Part shown: positions 37,981 to 48,518 of the stretch, piece after piece
How positions within the stretch are numbered: the stretch's first letter is position 1
Layout of the letters: each line of letters begins with the position of its first letter
Assembly: GCF_032854445.1 (NCBI RefSeq)
Contig: NC_088299.1
Location: 18,221,608-18,285,607 of the forward strand
Direction of reading: 5' to 3'
Length of the DNA stretch: 64,000 nt
Source: Liolophura sinensis
Taxonomy: Eukaryota; Mollusca; Polyplacophora; Chitonida; Chitonidae
The notes under the pieces: model-generated
Told to the model about the DNA's origin: nothing
The model's input: only the letters and a program-made list of their open reading frames with translations
The model's database searches: none
Program-made: the position numbers and the translations under genes

Positions 37981-38997
37981 AGGAGTCAAATATTGAATAC
38001 CAGCGTTAACATGAGCAATACTAATGCGTTAAGACACCCTTGTTTAAATTTTGAACAAGGTCAAATTATGACTTCGTACACTATTGTTCCAGTTATCACA
38101 CAATAACAGGCAAGTTCATGGATTAAGCACCAAGATATGTTTGATGGCATTTGGGATTAAGATAGGCTTCATCTTAATCCAAGATGACATTTAACACTTT
38201 TTGAATACCCCAGCATAAATACAAACTCATCCCCCTGGTATCGTTAACTTTAATCTCAATATGACCACTCTTGGCACAGTATAAAAATACAGTAAGACGA
38301 TGACCAAGGACAGGTGGTACTCTTATTACGATAGGGAACTTGTACGTCGAATCCGACATTTTACTGTTTCACATATACATGTACAAGATAAACAGTACCG
38401 TTATCCATGGCTTCAATACAGAGATAATAAATCTTGATTTTTTAGTTTCACCTCGATGAACAATATCTAATTATATTCTTACTTAATTTACAGAAATACC
38501 AATAAATAAAATTTCACTATTTGGTAGTCATTTCCACATATACCTGAGAATCAAACAAGCGGATTGTCTATTTAACAATGTAAGTTGAAACACATGTCGT
38601 GGTGTCCGTTTTTTTCCACAGGAATATTCAGACAAGGAAATAAATGTACAACAATTAGAAACTTTTTGTAAACTGTATGTAAACTTTTATTTCATTTTTG
38701 TACACATCCGCTGGAATGAAAAATCGACAAAAAGAGGCCAGATTTACACTTAGGTGATATAAACTCAGCTATCGTCTGAGCATTTACCAAGGACTCTTAG
38801 TCACGTACTAAAGTCTACTCGAGTCACATCAACCCCGCAATGTGACCCCTGTAAGGGGCACAAACCCACTAACCCAGTTAGAATGAAGTCAATAAAGGTG
38901 ACTCGACAAGGATATAGAGACAAAATCGATCAAAGAAAAAAAAAAAGAAAAAAAAAAAAATACCTACATGATCTAAACGTACAGCTGCCGTTATATC
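37981..38997. other. Intergenic DNA, no gene recognised
   Basis: AT-rich. A poly-A/G tract at about 38935-38962 lies just downstream of the unrecognised minus-strand ORF. Nothing else found. Confidence 0.5.
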
Positions 38998-39407
38998 TTA
39001 CAGGCTTTTCCCCAAAACTATTAGCTTTAAACAGGACAAATCCTGGAACCAGTCAGCAAAACTAGAAGACTCCATGTCCATGCATGTTTCATAGCTTTTC
39101 CTATCGAACAAACGCCAGATGATGGAGTATGGGTCAGTCGGGTTTCCAGTAAATTTTTGAATGCTTGGTTCACAAAAAGAATCCAAAGTTATTTCTGAGA
39201 AATCCGCACAGAAATAAGCATTCAAACTGTGATAAATTTGTCTAAACACTTGTTGTGTGTTCTCGATTTCAATCACAGGCCGTTTAAACCACATTAAGCA
39301 TAAGTCAAATCTGGTACTGAGCTCTTGATTTGCGATCAAATTTAAAACTTCTTTATAACGCTTATCCTTTGTTTTCATGTATAAGCTCAGACATTGTGAT
39401 AGCTAAC
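38998..39407 (-). CDS. Unrecognised protein-like ORF, perhaps a terminal exon
   Basis: 126 codons from the ATG at 39378 to a stop at 38998. The frame stays open upstream for ten more codons to a CAGGGTTAG that could be an acceptor, giving L-S-Q-C-L-S-L-Y before the M. Composition is protein-like: amphipathic stretches such as 'KRYKEVLNLIANQELSTRF', several Trp, Cys and Phe, and no low-complexity sequence, unlike most chance frames here. I do not recognise the family. No other exon on this strand was found nearby, so it may be a single-exon gene, a last exon or a gene relic. Confidence 0.35.
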
Positions 39408-40134
39408 CCTGAACGTAACCTTTAAGTCTGAACATAGCCTTTAGGTTTATGTTCACATTGTTAACTTCTAGTCTAAACCTGAGCGTTAAAATCATACCTC
39501 AAAGTCTGACTTATTAGTCTAGTGAAATCTGTCTAGCTTGTGAACTCCGTCAGAGGTAGGCCTACATGTAGGCCTATCTCTACACTTTGCACCAAGTAAT
39601 GTGTTCTGCACAATATTGCCTTTTTATTTTTCTGACATTTTACAACGTGCTGAACATATTTCCCTTGTATAACGGTGATCAGGTTTATGGGTTGTAGAAA
39701 CCAGACACATCCCCCGGTGGCAAACCATCGCACCTTTAGTGTAAGTGACAAATCTCTTCAGGGACTAAATAGCTGCCAATCCAGCAATAAGTGAACTCGA
39801 AGTGAATGCGGCATAATAATGCTCTATAGTGGTCTTACCCGAGACTGACGATCACTCCGCACAGCAGGTTCCTCGATGTAGGACACTTACGGTAATATAA
39901 AGATAAGGCCTCTGAGTCATATTAGCGGTATCGTGGTAGATGAACCAACGAAATTCTAGTATCGAAGGCCTGTAACAGGAAGATGGGGCGCTACGTACAA
40001 ACGGTCCAACAGGTACAGTGTGCAAGCCAGCCAATTATAATCTGTCCTGAAAAGGAGAGAGTACAACGTACACATCGACCTGCTTCCAGAGTTCGGTGTT
40101 AATCCATCGGAAGAAAAAAAATCAAAGCAAAAAG
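39408..40134. other. Intergenic DNA, no gene recognised
   Basis: A short tandem echo of 'AACCTTTAAGTCTGAACATA' lies at about 39416-39485. Nothing else found. Confidence 0.4.
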
Positions 40135-40213
40135 ATTCCTAGCATAATACTGACCGCCGTCGTGTAAGTGAAATATTCTTGAGCACGGAATAAAACACCA
40201 AATAAATAAATCA
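40135..40213 (+). mobile_element. SINE family A, 3' end
   Basis: 'CATAATACTGACCGCCGTCG' followed by TGTAAGTGAAATATTCTTGAG and an AAAT tail; 5' truncated. Confidence 0.8.
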
Positions 40214-40264
40214 AAAGACGCATGTACATAAAACAAGGCAAGAGTATGATTTCTTCTTCGCGAG

Positions 40265-40600
40265 TGTCATCCACAAAACAAAGCTGCTTCCACTATAACC
40301 GTGTGGTAGTCCTACTGACAGCGCAGCTTTTTGTGTTACTCTTGACCAGTGGCGTCTAATAAATTGCTATTATCATAACTGCATTTCTGACCAAATTTGG
40401 CTTAAGCCGTGATGCTCGGGGCGGAGTGTAATTTCATAATATTTAAGCATTTACATGAACATTTAAAATTAAACCGAGGTAAACTGACAAGCAGCCGTAT
40501 TTCACCGGTCACGTCACGGATTGACCATTTGCCAGCTATCACTGTCGTCGCTACTCTGATTTTACTTTTCATGCTGCAAGTCTTTTATTAAATGGTACAG
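40265..40600 (+). repeat. Dispersed repeat family C, copy 4
   Basis: Longest single copy seen: 'CTTGACCAGTGGCGTCTAAT', 'GGTAAACTGACAAGCAGCCG', 'TATTTCACCGGTCACGTCAC' and 'CACTGTCGTCGCTACTCTGA'. A diverged piece of its left end (TGTCATC.ACAAA) may recur near 47995. Confidence 0.65.
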
Positions 40601-40689
40601 GTATATATAGCATCCACAACGGTGTGTCTGCATGTACACGCTAACAGATATACACCGATGATGAGTTTCCACCAGTCGTTTGCTGTTGA

Positions 40690-40942
40690 TCTGGATTTTT
40701 GACCTTGTGTTTCACGCCGTACTCAAAAATACTTCACTTATACGACGGCGGTCAGCATTGTGGGGGGAGGAAATCTGGAGGGAACCCACGGCCAACCGCA
40801 GGTTGCTGTCAGACCTTCCCACGTACGACCGGAGAAGAAGCCAGCATGAGCTGCATTTGAACTCACAGCGACCCCATTGGTGAGAGGCTTCTGGGTCATT
40901 ACGCTACGCTAGCGCGCTAACCAACTGAGCCACAGAGGCCCC
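40690..40942 (-). mobile_element. SINE family A, near full length
   Basis: Reverse orientation from 'CACGCCGTACTCAAAAATAC' to the head complement 'CAACTGAGCCACAGAGGCCC' at 40921-40940. The B-box complement 'TTTGAACTCACAGCG' is intact. Confidence 0.9.
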
Positions 40943-41884
40943 TGTTTATCTGGAAGCCCTGGACAAACCACTGCGGGTTTACTTGGCGAGCGATCAGGTT
41001 TTCATAGAAGCCATTTAATGTATTCCATAGCCTCTTATACATCACAATTACCGTATCAATTCGGTACAGAATACCACGTCTCTCCGTGGTGTATGGCCAC
41101 GTATGACAGAGTAGTATAGAAAATTCATGGTCTTCGTTCTTTACTAATTCCAACACAAACCTCCGAATTAGCTATAAAGCTACAGCGACACCAACGCTCT
41201 CGACCACAGAGCCGGTTAACATATAAACATCCACGGTGAAACGGAATAATACTCGTGAGCATCTCAATTTAGAGCTTCCCATTCTTTCTTCATTTATTTC
41301 CTTTATTTTGCAAGAATGGCCTCAGCCGAAAAAAAAAAATACTAGGTCAAAAATTGACTCAGTCCGTCTTAACAAAGTATGTCATTGCGATCTGTAGGAT
41401 ATATGCGTGTCGGGTAAGTATTTATATACACAACTTGTTCCCCAATATCACGGGACGACACAGTAACGTACTCGTGACTCTGACATAGACCAGAAAGCAA
41501 ACATGAGGTCATGAGGGAGATGCCCGACTCTCAGGTCACCTCAAACCCTGCCAGTCAGGACCGGAATGTCAGTACCACTAGGGTCACTTCAAACCATTCA
41601 TTCCATAAGTCATCACTTCACTAAGATATTGTCGTGAGGCTAAAAAATATTCTGTGGAGAAAACTGAAATGCAAAACGTGACAAAAATAACTTTCTTAAC
41701 AAAAATCACAATGAATTTAATACTCCCTGATTTGGCTGACTCAGTACACATATTTTGCTACAGACACTATATGGATTGTAACTGATAAATGTTCACAGAC
41801 TCCTCCATCCGTACACAGTACAACTGTCCTGTTGTAATTTTTGTCAGGCCAAAAAAAAATAAAATAAAATATGCCTAGCAACGT

Positions 41885-42056
41885 TTATTTATTTATTTAT
41901 TTGATTTGAGATTTATGCCGTACTCAAGAATATTTCACTTATAAATACGACGGCAGCCAGCATTATGGTGGGAGGAAACCGGGCAGAGCCTGGAAACCCT
42001 CGACCATCAGCATGTTGCTGCCAGACCTTGCCACCTACGGCCAGAGAGGATCTAGC
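41885..42056 (-). mobile_element. SINE family A, 3' two-thirds
   Basis: Reverse orientation with an ATTTATTTATTTATTTGATT tail complement, 'CAGCATTATGGTGGGAGGAA' and 'CTGCCAGACCTTGCCACCTA'; it stops before the tRNA-like head. Confidence 0.88.
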
Positions 42057-43503
42057 AATGTTCAGATAAACTTCCCTGATTTACAATCAAATTATACATA
42101 GCAGTGTCCAATGTAAAATTGTTTTAACATAAAGGGAATGTTTGAACACCCAGATATAACAGAGCTTAAACTGCCTTCATACTATAAAAATCCTTTGGTA
42201 CATTTTATGGCATGGTTTAATTTCACCACCAAAATGCATCTTGAATGTATTATGGTTGTGGAAGTAAAACATGCACTGCACACCAAGGTTGTGAAAATAA
42301 AACATCACAAAGGAGAACATTTGATGCTGCTCATATCACCTGTACACCAACAAGACTCAAATTTTCCAAAGAAGACCCTCCCCCATCCTTTTTTTCCCCC
42401 ACCTAAAAGATTTTCATTCCAAATTTACGTGACAAACAAAAATGAGAAAACAGGCCTTCTTAATATAAATGTTTGTCTCTTTGACATTGTGATATCACAG
42501 ACTTGCATCAGATCATTCACTGGAATCAATTCAGTAAAAATAATAATAGTGTTATGTACACAATATCTACAATCATGTGGTAAATAAAACAACAAAACTC
42601 AGACCATCAGTCTGGATATACAACAGTAAGTATGGACATTCACCTACCAGTAAAATGGTTATCAAAGCGATTTTCTTTTTGCTGAAGTTGCTTTGGCATT
42701 TCAAAGTGCTAGCATCTTCACCAATACAGTGTCATGGTGCAACCCAATCTAATCAAGTAACTGATTCACTCTACAGTAAAATACTCTTACCCCAATTCCT
42801 CAAAAACTTTCAGTGCAATTTATGCACATTTTCAATTTGATTTTGGTTGGGTTGGCAAATTTCAGGGGTTCACAAAAAGCATAATTTGTCTACATTGAAT
42901 AATGCTTTCAGAATAAACACCTTGCAAATCTGTGAAAATGTTGAGGAACTGCAGTAATTCATGGGACAGTTCTCTGCATAATGCTGTTTGCTTTGTACAA
43001 TTATATGATTATCGCACATATTAAGACAATACTACAGATATATGTACACAAATCCCACAGGCTACCTGGACACATCTGTCTCCAGCTACAGAATGAAAAT
43101 AAACAGTGCCCTGTTAAATATATACATCATATGCACATATATACTGTAGTTATCTTCCACACCAACACTCAACCAGTACTTCCATCACTAAACAAATAAC
43201 ATCAATATTCAGACTTCCTAAATACATGAATATTTAGCACACGGAGGAAAAGAAAACAAATAAATACAGCCGTATAAATCAAAATGACCCAGCACAGTCA
43301 AACAAACTACTGACTGTCATGATCCTGTTCATATACATATACATGTATACCTTTATATGCGAGAAAATACCTCGGACTGACTTCTCTTGGACATAGGTGT
43401 GTGTAACAATTTATTTTTTTAATGTAATACAAATGTACTTCTTAATCACATTAGCTTATGCACATGTGTAAAGTATGTATATATGTTACATGTGTAAACA
43501 TAC

Positions 43504-43544
<41 letters not shown>

Positions 43545-43690
43545 AATTACTTGAAGCTGTAAATGACTTGTAACACAGTTTATAATTCATATCACCTCAG
43601 TATCTGATTTTTTTCTCATTCCTCCACACACATATAGGTAAGCTATCTACATGACCTACTGAATAAATAAAAATGCCCCAAATTTGTTAA
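42057..43690. other. AT-rich intergenic DNA downstream of the F-box gene
   Basis: No exon recognised. A (TA)n microsatellite lies at about 43505-43545. The region probably includes part of the 3' UTR or 3' flank of the minus-strand F-box/LRR gene. Confidence 0.5.
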
Positions 43691-43699
43691 CAGACTGCA

Positions 43700-44153
43700 T
43701 CTTAGTTCAGTTACACGGCTCCTCCCATGGTTACAAAGCTCCTCCCATGATTACAAAGCTCCTCCCACGATTACAAAGTTCCTCCCAGTTATATAGCTCC
43801 TCCCATGATTACAAAGCTCCTCGCACAGTTACATGGATTCTTCCATGGTTATTAAACTTCTCCCACACTCACATGGCTCCTTCTGTGGTCATAAAACTCC
43901 ATCCCCCTAACCCCACCTACAGTAACATAGCTCCCTCCATGGTCAAAAGCTCCTCCCACAGTTACAAAGCTCCTCCCATGATTACAAAGCTCCTCACACA
44001 GTTACATGGATTCTTCCATGGTTATTAAACTTCTCCCACACTCACAAGGCTCCTTCTGTGGTCATAAAACTCCATCTCCCCAACCCCATCTACAGTAACA
44101 TAGCTCCCTCCATGGTCAAAAGCTCCTCCCACAGTTACAAGGCTCCTCCCACA
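43700..44153. repeat. 19-20-bp minisatellite overlapping the F-box gene's stop codon, with 190-bp higher-order duplication
   Basis: Short units contain 'AGCTCCTCCCATGATTACAA'. A segment of about 190 bp, from the CTCCTCCCATGATTACAAAGC run through 'CTTCTCCCACACTCACA' and 'ACAGTAACATAGCTCCCTCC', occurs twice in a row. The first unit in gene sense (GTGGGAGGAGCCTTGTAACT) contains the last codons V-G-G-A-L and the TAA of the F-box/LRR gene. Confidence 0.88.
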
Positions 44154-47100
44154 AGCCGTTTCTGTACAGACTTGAGGTGTTTAGCGTGAGCCTCCAATCT
44201 CTCCACTCCTTCCAATGACATCCCACCACACAAGGATACGTCCAGAGTCTTCAGTCGGTCACAGTTCACTCTGAGCAGCTCCAGGGAGTGGTCAGTCAGT
44301 TTGTCACAGCTCGACACATTCAGAGACGTCAACCGGGTCATGTTCTCGGTCACTGCTTCCACACCTTTGTCTGTGACATTGTAACACTGGGCCAAAGCGA
44401 GCTCTTCCAGACTGGGGTTGTTCTTGGCGATGGATTTGAGGCTCTCGTCTGTCAGGCTGTGGATCATGCTGAGGTGGAGAGACTTCAGCTCTTTGAACCG
44501 TATGGCGTTGATGATGCTGATATCAGTCAGCTTGGAGCAGGAGGACAAGTCTAAGGTTGTCAAACCTGAGATGTTGTTCAGGCTGTAGATATTCTTGTTG
44601 TTCTTCTTCAGGCTTTCCAGCTCCTCCACAGTGAGCTTCTGGCCGACCTGGCCGATGTACTGAGCGCGGAACATCGTGTTGATGTTGTGTTTCCGTGTAC
44701 AGCGACACTTGCCGTTTTCCCCATGCTGAGAGTGGTTGACAGTGTTGTCATCCCTGATGACACCCAGCAGGCCTAAATCTGTTACCTCTTTACACCAAGC
44801 CAGCCTCAGGTACCTCAAGTACTTCAGGTTTTTGGCGATGGCCTGGACACTGATATCTGTAATGGCAAAGCAGGATCCGAGATCCAGATGCTGCAGTGCT
44901 GGCAGACTCTTGCACAGACCCAGGACAACATCATTGTCCATTGAGGTGCAGCAGTTCAGGTTGAGGTGGGTCAACTGGGCACGACTAGAGGTGCAGAGCC
45001 CAGGATTGAAGGCTTTAGGTAACAGCTGATAACACTCAGACAGATCCAAGTTGGTCAGCGACGGTAGCAGGTGCAGTCGGCTTACAGACGTGTCCGTGAT
45101 TTGTCTGCACTTTGTTAACTTCAGTCTCACCAGCTGACTTAGGTTCTCCTGTATGGCGCATACTGCAGCATCTGTAATGTCAGCACAGCAGCTTAGGTCC
45201 AGTGACTGGACGCTTTTCTGCAGGTCACACATAGCCATGACGCCTTTCGTACTGATGTCCTTGCAGCCGACCAAAATCATCTCCTCCAGCTGCAAGCCTT
45301 CCACTTTGAAAATTTCAATGAGGGAATGATTTATAAGAGCTGTTCGGCTAAAATTCAAGGAAGTGATCTGCGAGCTGTTATCCCTGAGAAACTGCAAAAT
45401 ATTCCTGAATGAGAAGACGCTTTTGCTAGCTAGGATCTCTGTGCCTTGAGGATAGTATGCGTTTGAATTAAAGGTGATTATAGCAGAAGCCAGAGATAGT
45501 TTTTGAACTTTAGGGCACACAGAGGTAATCCTGTTAAATGTGGCATCAGAGAGGAAACGAATGGAGGCCAAATTTAACTCCTTCACATTTTTCAGAGCTT
45601 TCTTCAGAGCCACAATATCTGATTCCCTTTCTAAGATCTTGCCACTCATGAACAAACAATTGCAAGAGCTCAAATCTAAACTGACCAGGCTGAAGCAGTG
45701 AGAAGCAAATGACACAAAACTGCTTTCTGTAATATCCACGCCTTTCAATGACAAACTGGTCAGGTTTTCACACAGGTGTTCGCAGGACTTCAAGATAATT
45801 GATGACGGATTCATTGACGCATCAATCTGACTGAGAACAAGATTGGGACTTTTCCGTCGAGAAAGACCAGATAAACCTCTTTCCTCAGTGGATGAGGTGA
45901 AAAACGTGATGACCATGTCCCGTTGCAGAACCGGAGCCAGAGATGCTTCATACCAAAGTTTGTTCACCAGGCAGGCTTCTTTTCGATCAGACACACTGAG
46001 GAACCTCATTATGTACGAGATAACCTGCAATAACACAACAACAGTTAAAGCTTCCCAACTGTACCTCATTCTCATAATGCATTCAGTAACTCATTCTCAT
46101 CACTTCGGTGGCCTAATGGTTAGAGCATCAAACCCGATTTTGGGAGACCCACGATCAAACCTGGGTTGGTTCATACCAAAGACTTTAAAAATGGTACTGT
46201 ACTTCTTGCTGACTCTCTTGACGCTCACTTGAGGGCCACATGTCAGAATAATGTGATTGGGAGGAGTGTCATGCCTGGTGTCTTCGCCATGATATTTCAG
46301 TGGCGGCAGCATTTTGGCAGCATGGACTTGTCCTGCCATAAGAAGACACCTATAATGACTCCTTGTTGTCATAAGACTGAAAAGTTGTTAAGTACCATGT
46401 AAAACCCAAGCATGCATACATACATAACCCAATAAATAATTCTCATGCTGACCCCTGACTGGAGTTGGTACACCACAGATAATAGATTGGTAGATCCAAA
46501 TGTCACTTAAATAGCGGTCTTAAGTACAGGGTGGTAGTAATCTAGATAGTTATAGGGATTACACTTCCTGTACATACCACAGATACTAATGGTGAAAACT
46601 GCCCTGTATTGAGAATCTGGGATATATCCTGAAAGTGTAATCACTGAGATTAACAATAATTCTCTTACCACATAATACTTCACTTGTTTATTTCACAACT
46701 ATATACATAATTAACAAATCTAATATAGTTAGTTTAGCATATTGTTGTAATTAATATTGGTATATATAACTGTGACAATTAATGTTAACAGATATAAATA
46801 CTCTATAGTATAATAAACAGTCAGTATACTGGTAACTGCAGGAGGACATCAGTCATCTTTAGTAACTTAATATATCATCAATACTGAACAGGGGCCTCCG
46901 TGGCTCAGTCGGTTAAAGCGCTAGCGCAGCGTAATGACCCAGGAGTCTCTCACCAATGCGGTCGCTGTGAGTTCAAGTCCAGCTCATGCTGGCTTCCTCT
47001 CCGGCCGTACGTGAGAAGGTCTGCCAGCAACCTGCGGATGGTCGTGGGTTTCCTTCGGGCTCTGCCCGGTTTCCACCCACCATAATGCTGGCCGCCGTCG

Positions 47101-48350
47101 TATAAGTGAAATATTCTTGAGTACGGCGTAAAACACCAATCAAAAAAAAAAAAAAAAATCAATACTGAACAGCTAAAAAAAGCTGGATATGTATACAATT
47201 AATGGAAGACTCAAGGACGAACTACACAAAAGTCCAAATCACAGAAGAATACATCATTTTCTTTGGACACACTGCAGTGCTTGTGTACTTCATGTGTGCG
47301 TTGTGTGCACACATGTACACTGATAATACTTATTTATCTATTTGATTAGTGTTTGACACCGTACTTGAGAATATTTCACAACGCAACCGCATTGGTGAGA
47401 GGCTCTTGGATCATTATGCTGCGCTAGCATGCTAATCAGCTGAGCCACGGAGGCCACCCTACACTGATAATAGTGATGTATTAAGGGAAAGAATAAAAGA
47501 CAACAGCCTTGGACCTTTCATTACAGGTGAAAAGGAGTTTTATGAGCTCCACGATGGGAAGTTTTGAGCACACATTCTTCTGTCGCCAAGGTGAAAAAAA
47601 GTCCTACTTTCACATGAGGATCTTCAAAAATGTCAGGCAACTTCTGTTGACCTTAATTTACTGATCACCTGTCTTGCTGTGTTTGAGGCACAAATGACAC
47701 ACCTTTCCTTCAGAAACATATTAAGTTCATAAACACTCAGTTCTTCAATTTTCTACACTGTTCCTTTAATCCAAATAACTTTTCAGGAAAATTTTAAGAT
47801 GCCCATATTATAGTGCAGACAAATCATACATTACAAGAGGACTTTTCTTCCCGTTTAGCGATGAAAGAGAACAAAATCAACACTCACCTACTGCACTATA
47901 CAAAGCATACTCCTTCTACCTATGAAATTTCCTTTTGATTTATTGACTGATTGTTACTCACTCAAAAATATTTCACTTAAACGGCGAAGTTCTGTGTCAT
48001 CTACAAAAAAACCACTGGCACGTGGCTTTTAACACGAACTGCTTCCGTTAATTCCCCGCTGAATTAATGGTCATGCTGAATTAATGGTCATGCTGCATGC
48101 ATGTTGATTCGGTGTCATATGAAGCCAATTCCAACCCTATATGACTATTCTGATACGAATACTTAAGGTATTGTGGCCTACACTACAGTTCGCATAACCA
48201 TAAGCTCTACATGTATTTAGATCTCTTCAAATATGGCAAATTCAAGCACTGAATCGATCCAGAGATTAGACTGACATTTTATGTCTTGACACAGAACACA
48301 CGCCAAGAAATACTTCGGTAACTTACCTCCATAGGCAGCTTAGATGCCAT
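44135..48350 (-). CDS. FBXL9: F-box and leucine-rich repeat protein, FBXL9/LRRC29-like
   Basis: Two coding exons on the minus strand: 48350-48327 (M-A-S-K-L-P-M-E, donor GTAAGT) and 46024-44135 after TTGTGTTATTGCAG; 637 residues. Residues 5-44 ('LPMEVISYIMRFLSVSD', then 'ACLVNKLWYEAS') form an F-box, which in SCF ubiquitin ligases binds SKP1. From about 80 to 620 run cysteine-type LRRs such as 'LTKCRQITDTSVSRLHLL' and 'LDLSSCSKLTDISI'. From memory, the C-terminal part matches vertebrate LRRC29/FBXL9: 'LDLSSCSKLTD', 'PSLEELALAQCYNVTDKG', and the end 'SVQKRLVGGAL' against a vertebrate SRFVGGAD ending. A charged, cysteine-containing insert lies near 440-480. The stop codon falls in a minisatellite. 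The 2.3 kb intron holds three SINEs. It shares its promoter region with LONP2. Confidence 0.88.
46105..46432 (+). mobile_element. tRNA-derived SINE, family B, near full length
   Basis: Head 'GGTGGCCTAATGGTTAGAGC', B-box-like 'CGATCAAACCTGG', then 'CATACCAAAGACTTTAAAAA', 'AGAATAATGTGATTGGGAGG', 'CATGATATTTCAGTGGCGGC', 'CATAAGAAGACAC' and an end at 'ACCCAAGCATGCATACATAC'. The best copy of this family in the window; in the F-box gene intron, opposite to the gene. Confidence 0.85.
46877..47172 (+). mobile_element. SINE family A, full length with target-site duplications
   Basis: Element from the head 'GGGGCCTCCGTGGCTCAGTC' at 46891 to a poly-A tail ending at 47158, flanked by the 15-bp direct repeat ATCAATACTGAACAG (46877-46891 and 47158-47172). 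A box, B box (GTGAGTTCAAGTCC) and the 3' body are intact. It is the youngest-looking insertion in the window and a good reference copy. It lies in the F-box gene intron. Confidence 0.95.
47327..47457 (-). mobile_element. SINE family A, internally deleted
   Basis: The tail complement 'GTTTGACACCGTACTTGAGA' is joined directly to the head complement 'AACGCAACCGCATTGGTGAG' through 'AGCTGAGCCACGGAGGCC'; the central body is missing. Confidence 0.85.
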
Positions 48351-48518
48351 GCTTAATTTTCACGAAAACACTGCCTCAATCATCGGCTATCTGAGCGATT
48401 AAGCAACTACCAAATGCAACCGCTGCGTTTGACGTCTGACAGCAGTTCATGTGATTAACCTAGGGGGCGCTGCGAAAAAAAAGTCACATGACGCCGAGAC
48501 TTTGGCACTGTGGTCAAA
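48351..48518. promoter_or_regulatory. Shared bidirectional promoter of FBXL9-like gene and LONP2
   Basis: Only 168 bp separate the divergent start codons (48350 minus, 48519 plus). The interval contains an E-box/M-box-like GTCACATGAC (48483-48492), a CRE-like half TGACGTC (about 48430-48436) and 'CCTAGGGGGCGCTGCG' (about 48459-48474), whose AGGGGGCGCT resembles the core of a CTCF site. No TATA box is seen for either side. Motif calls are by eye only. Confidence 0.6.
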
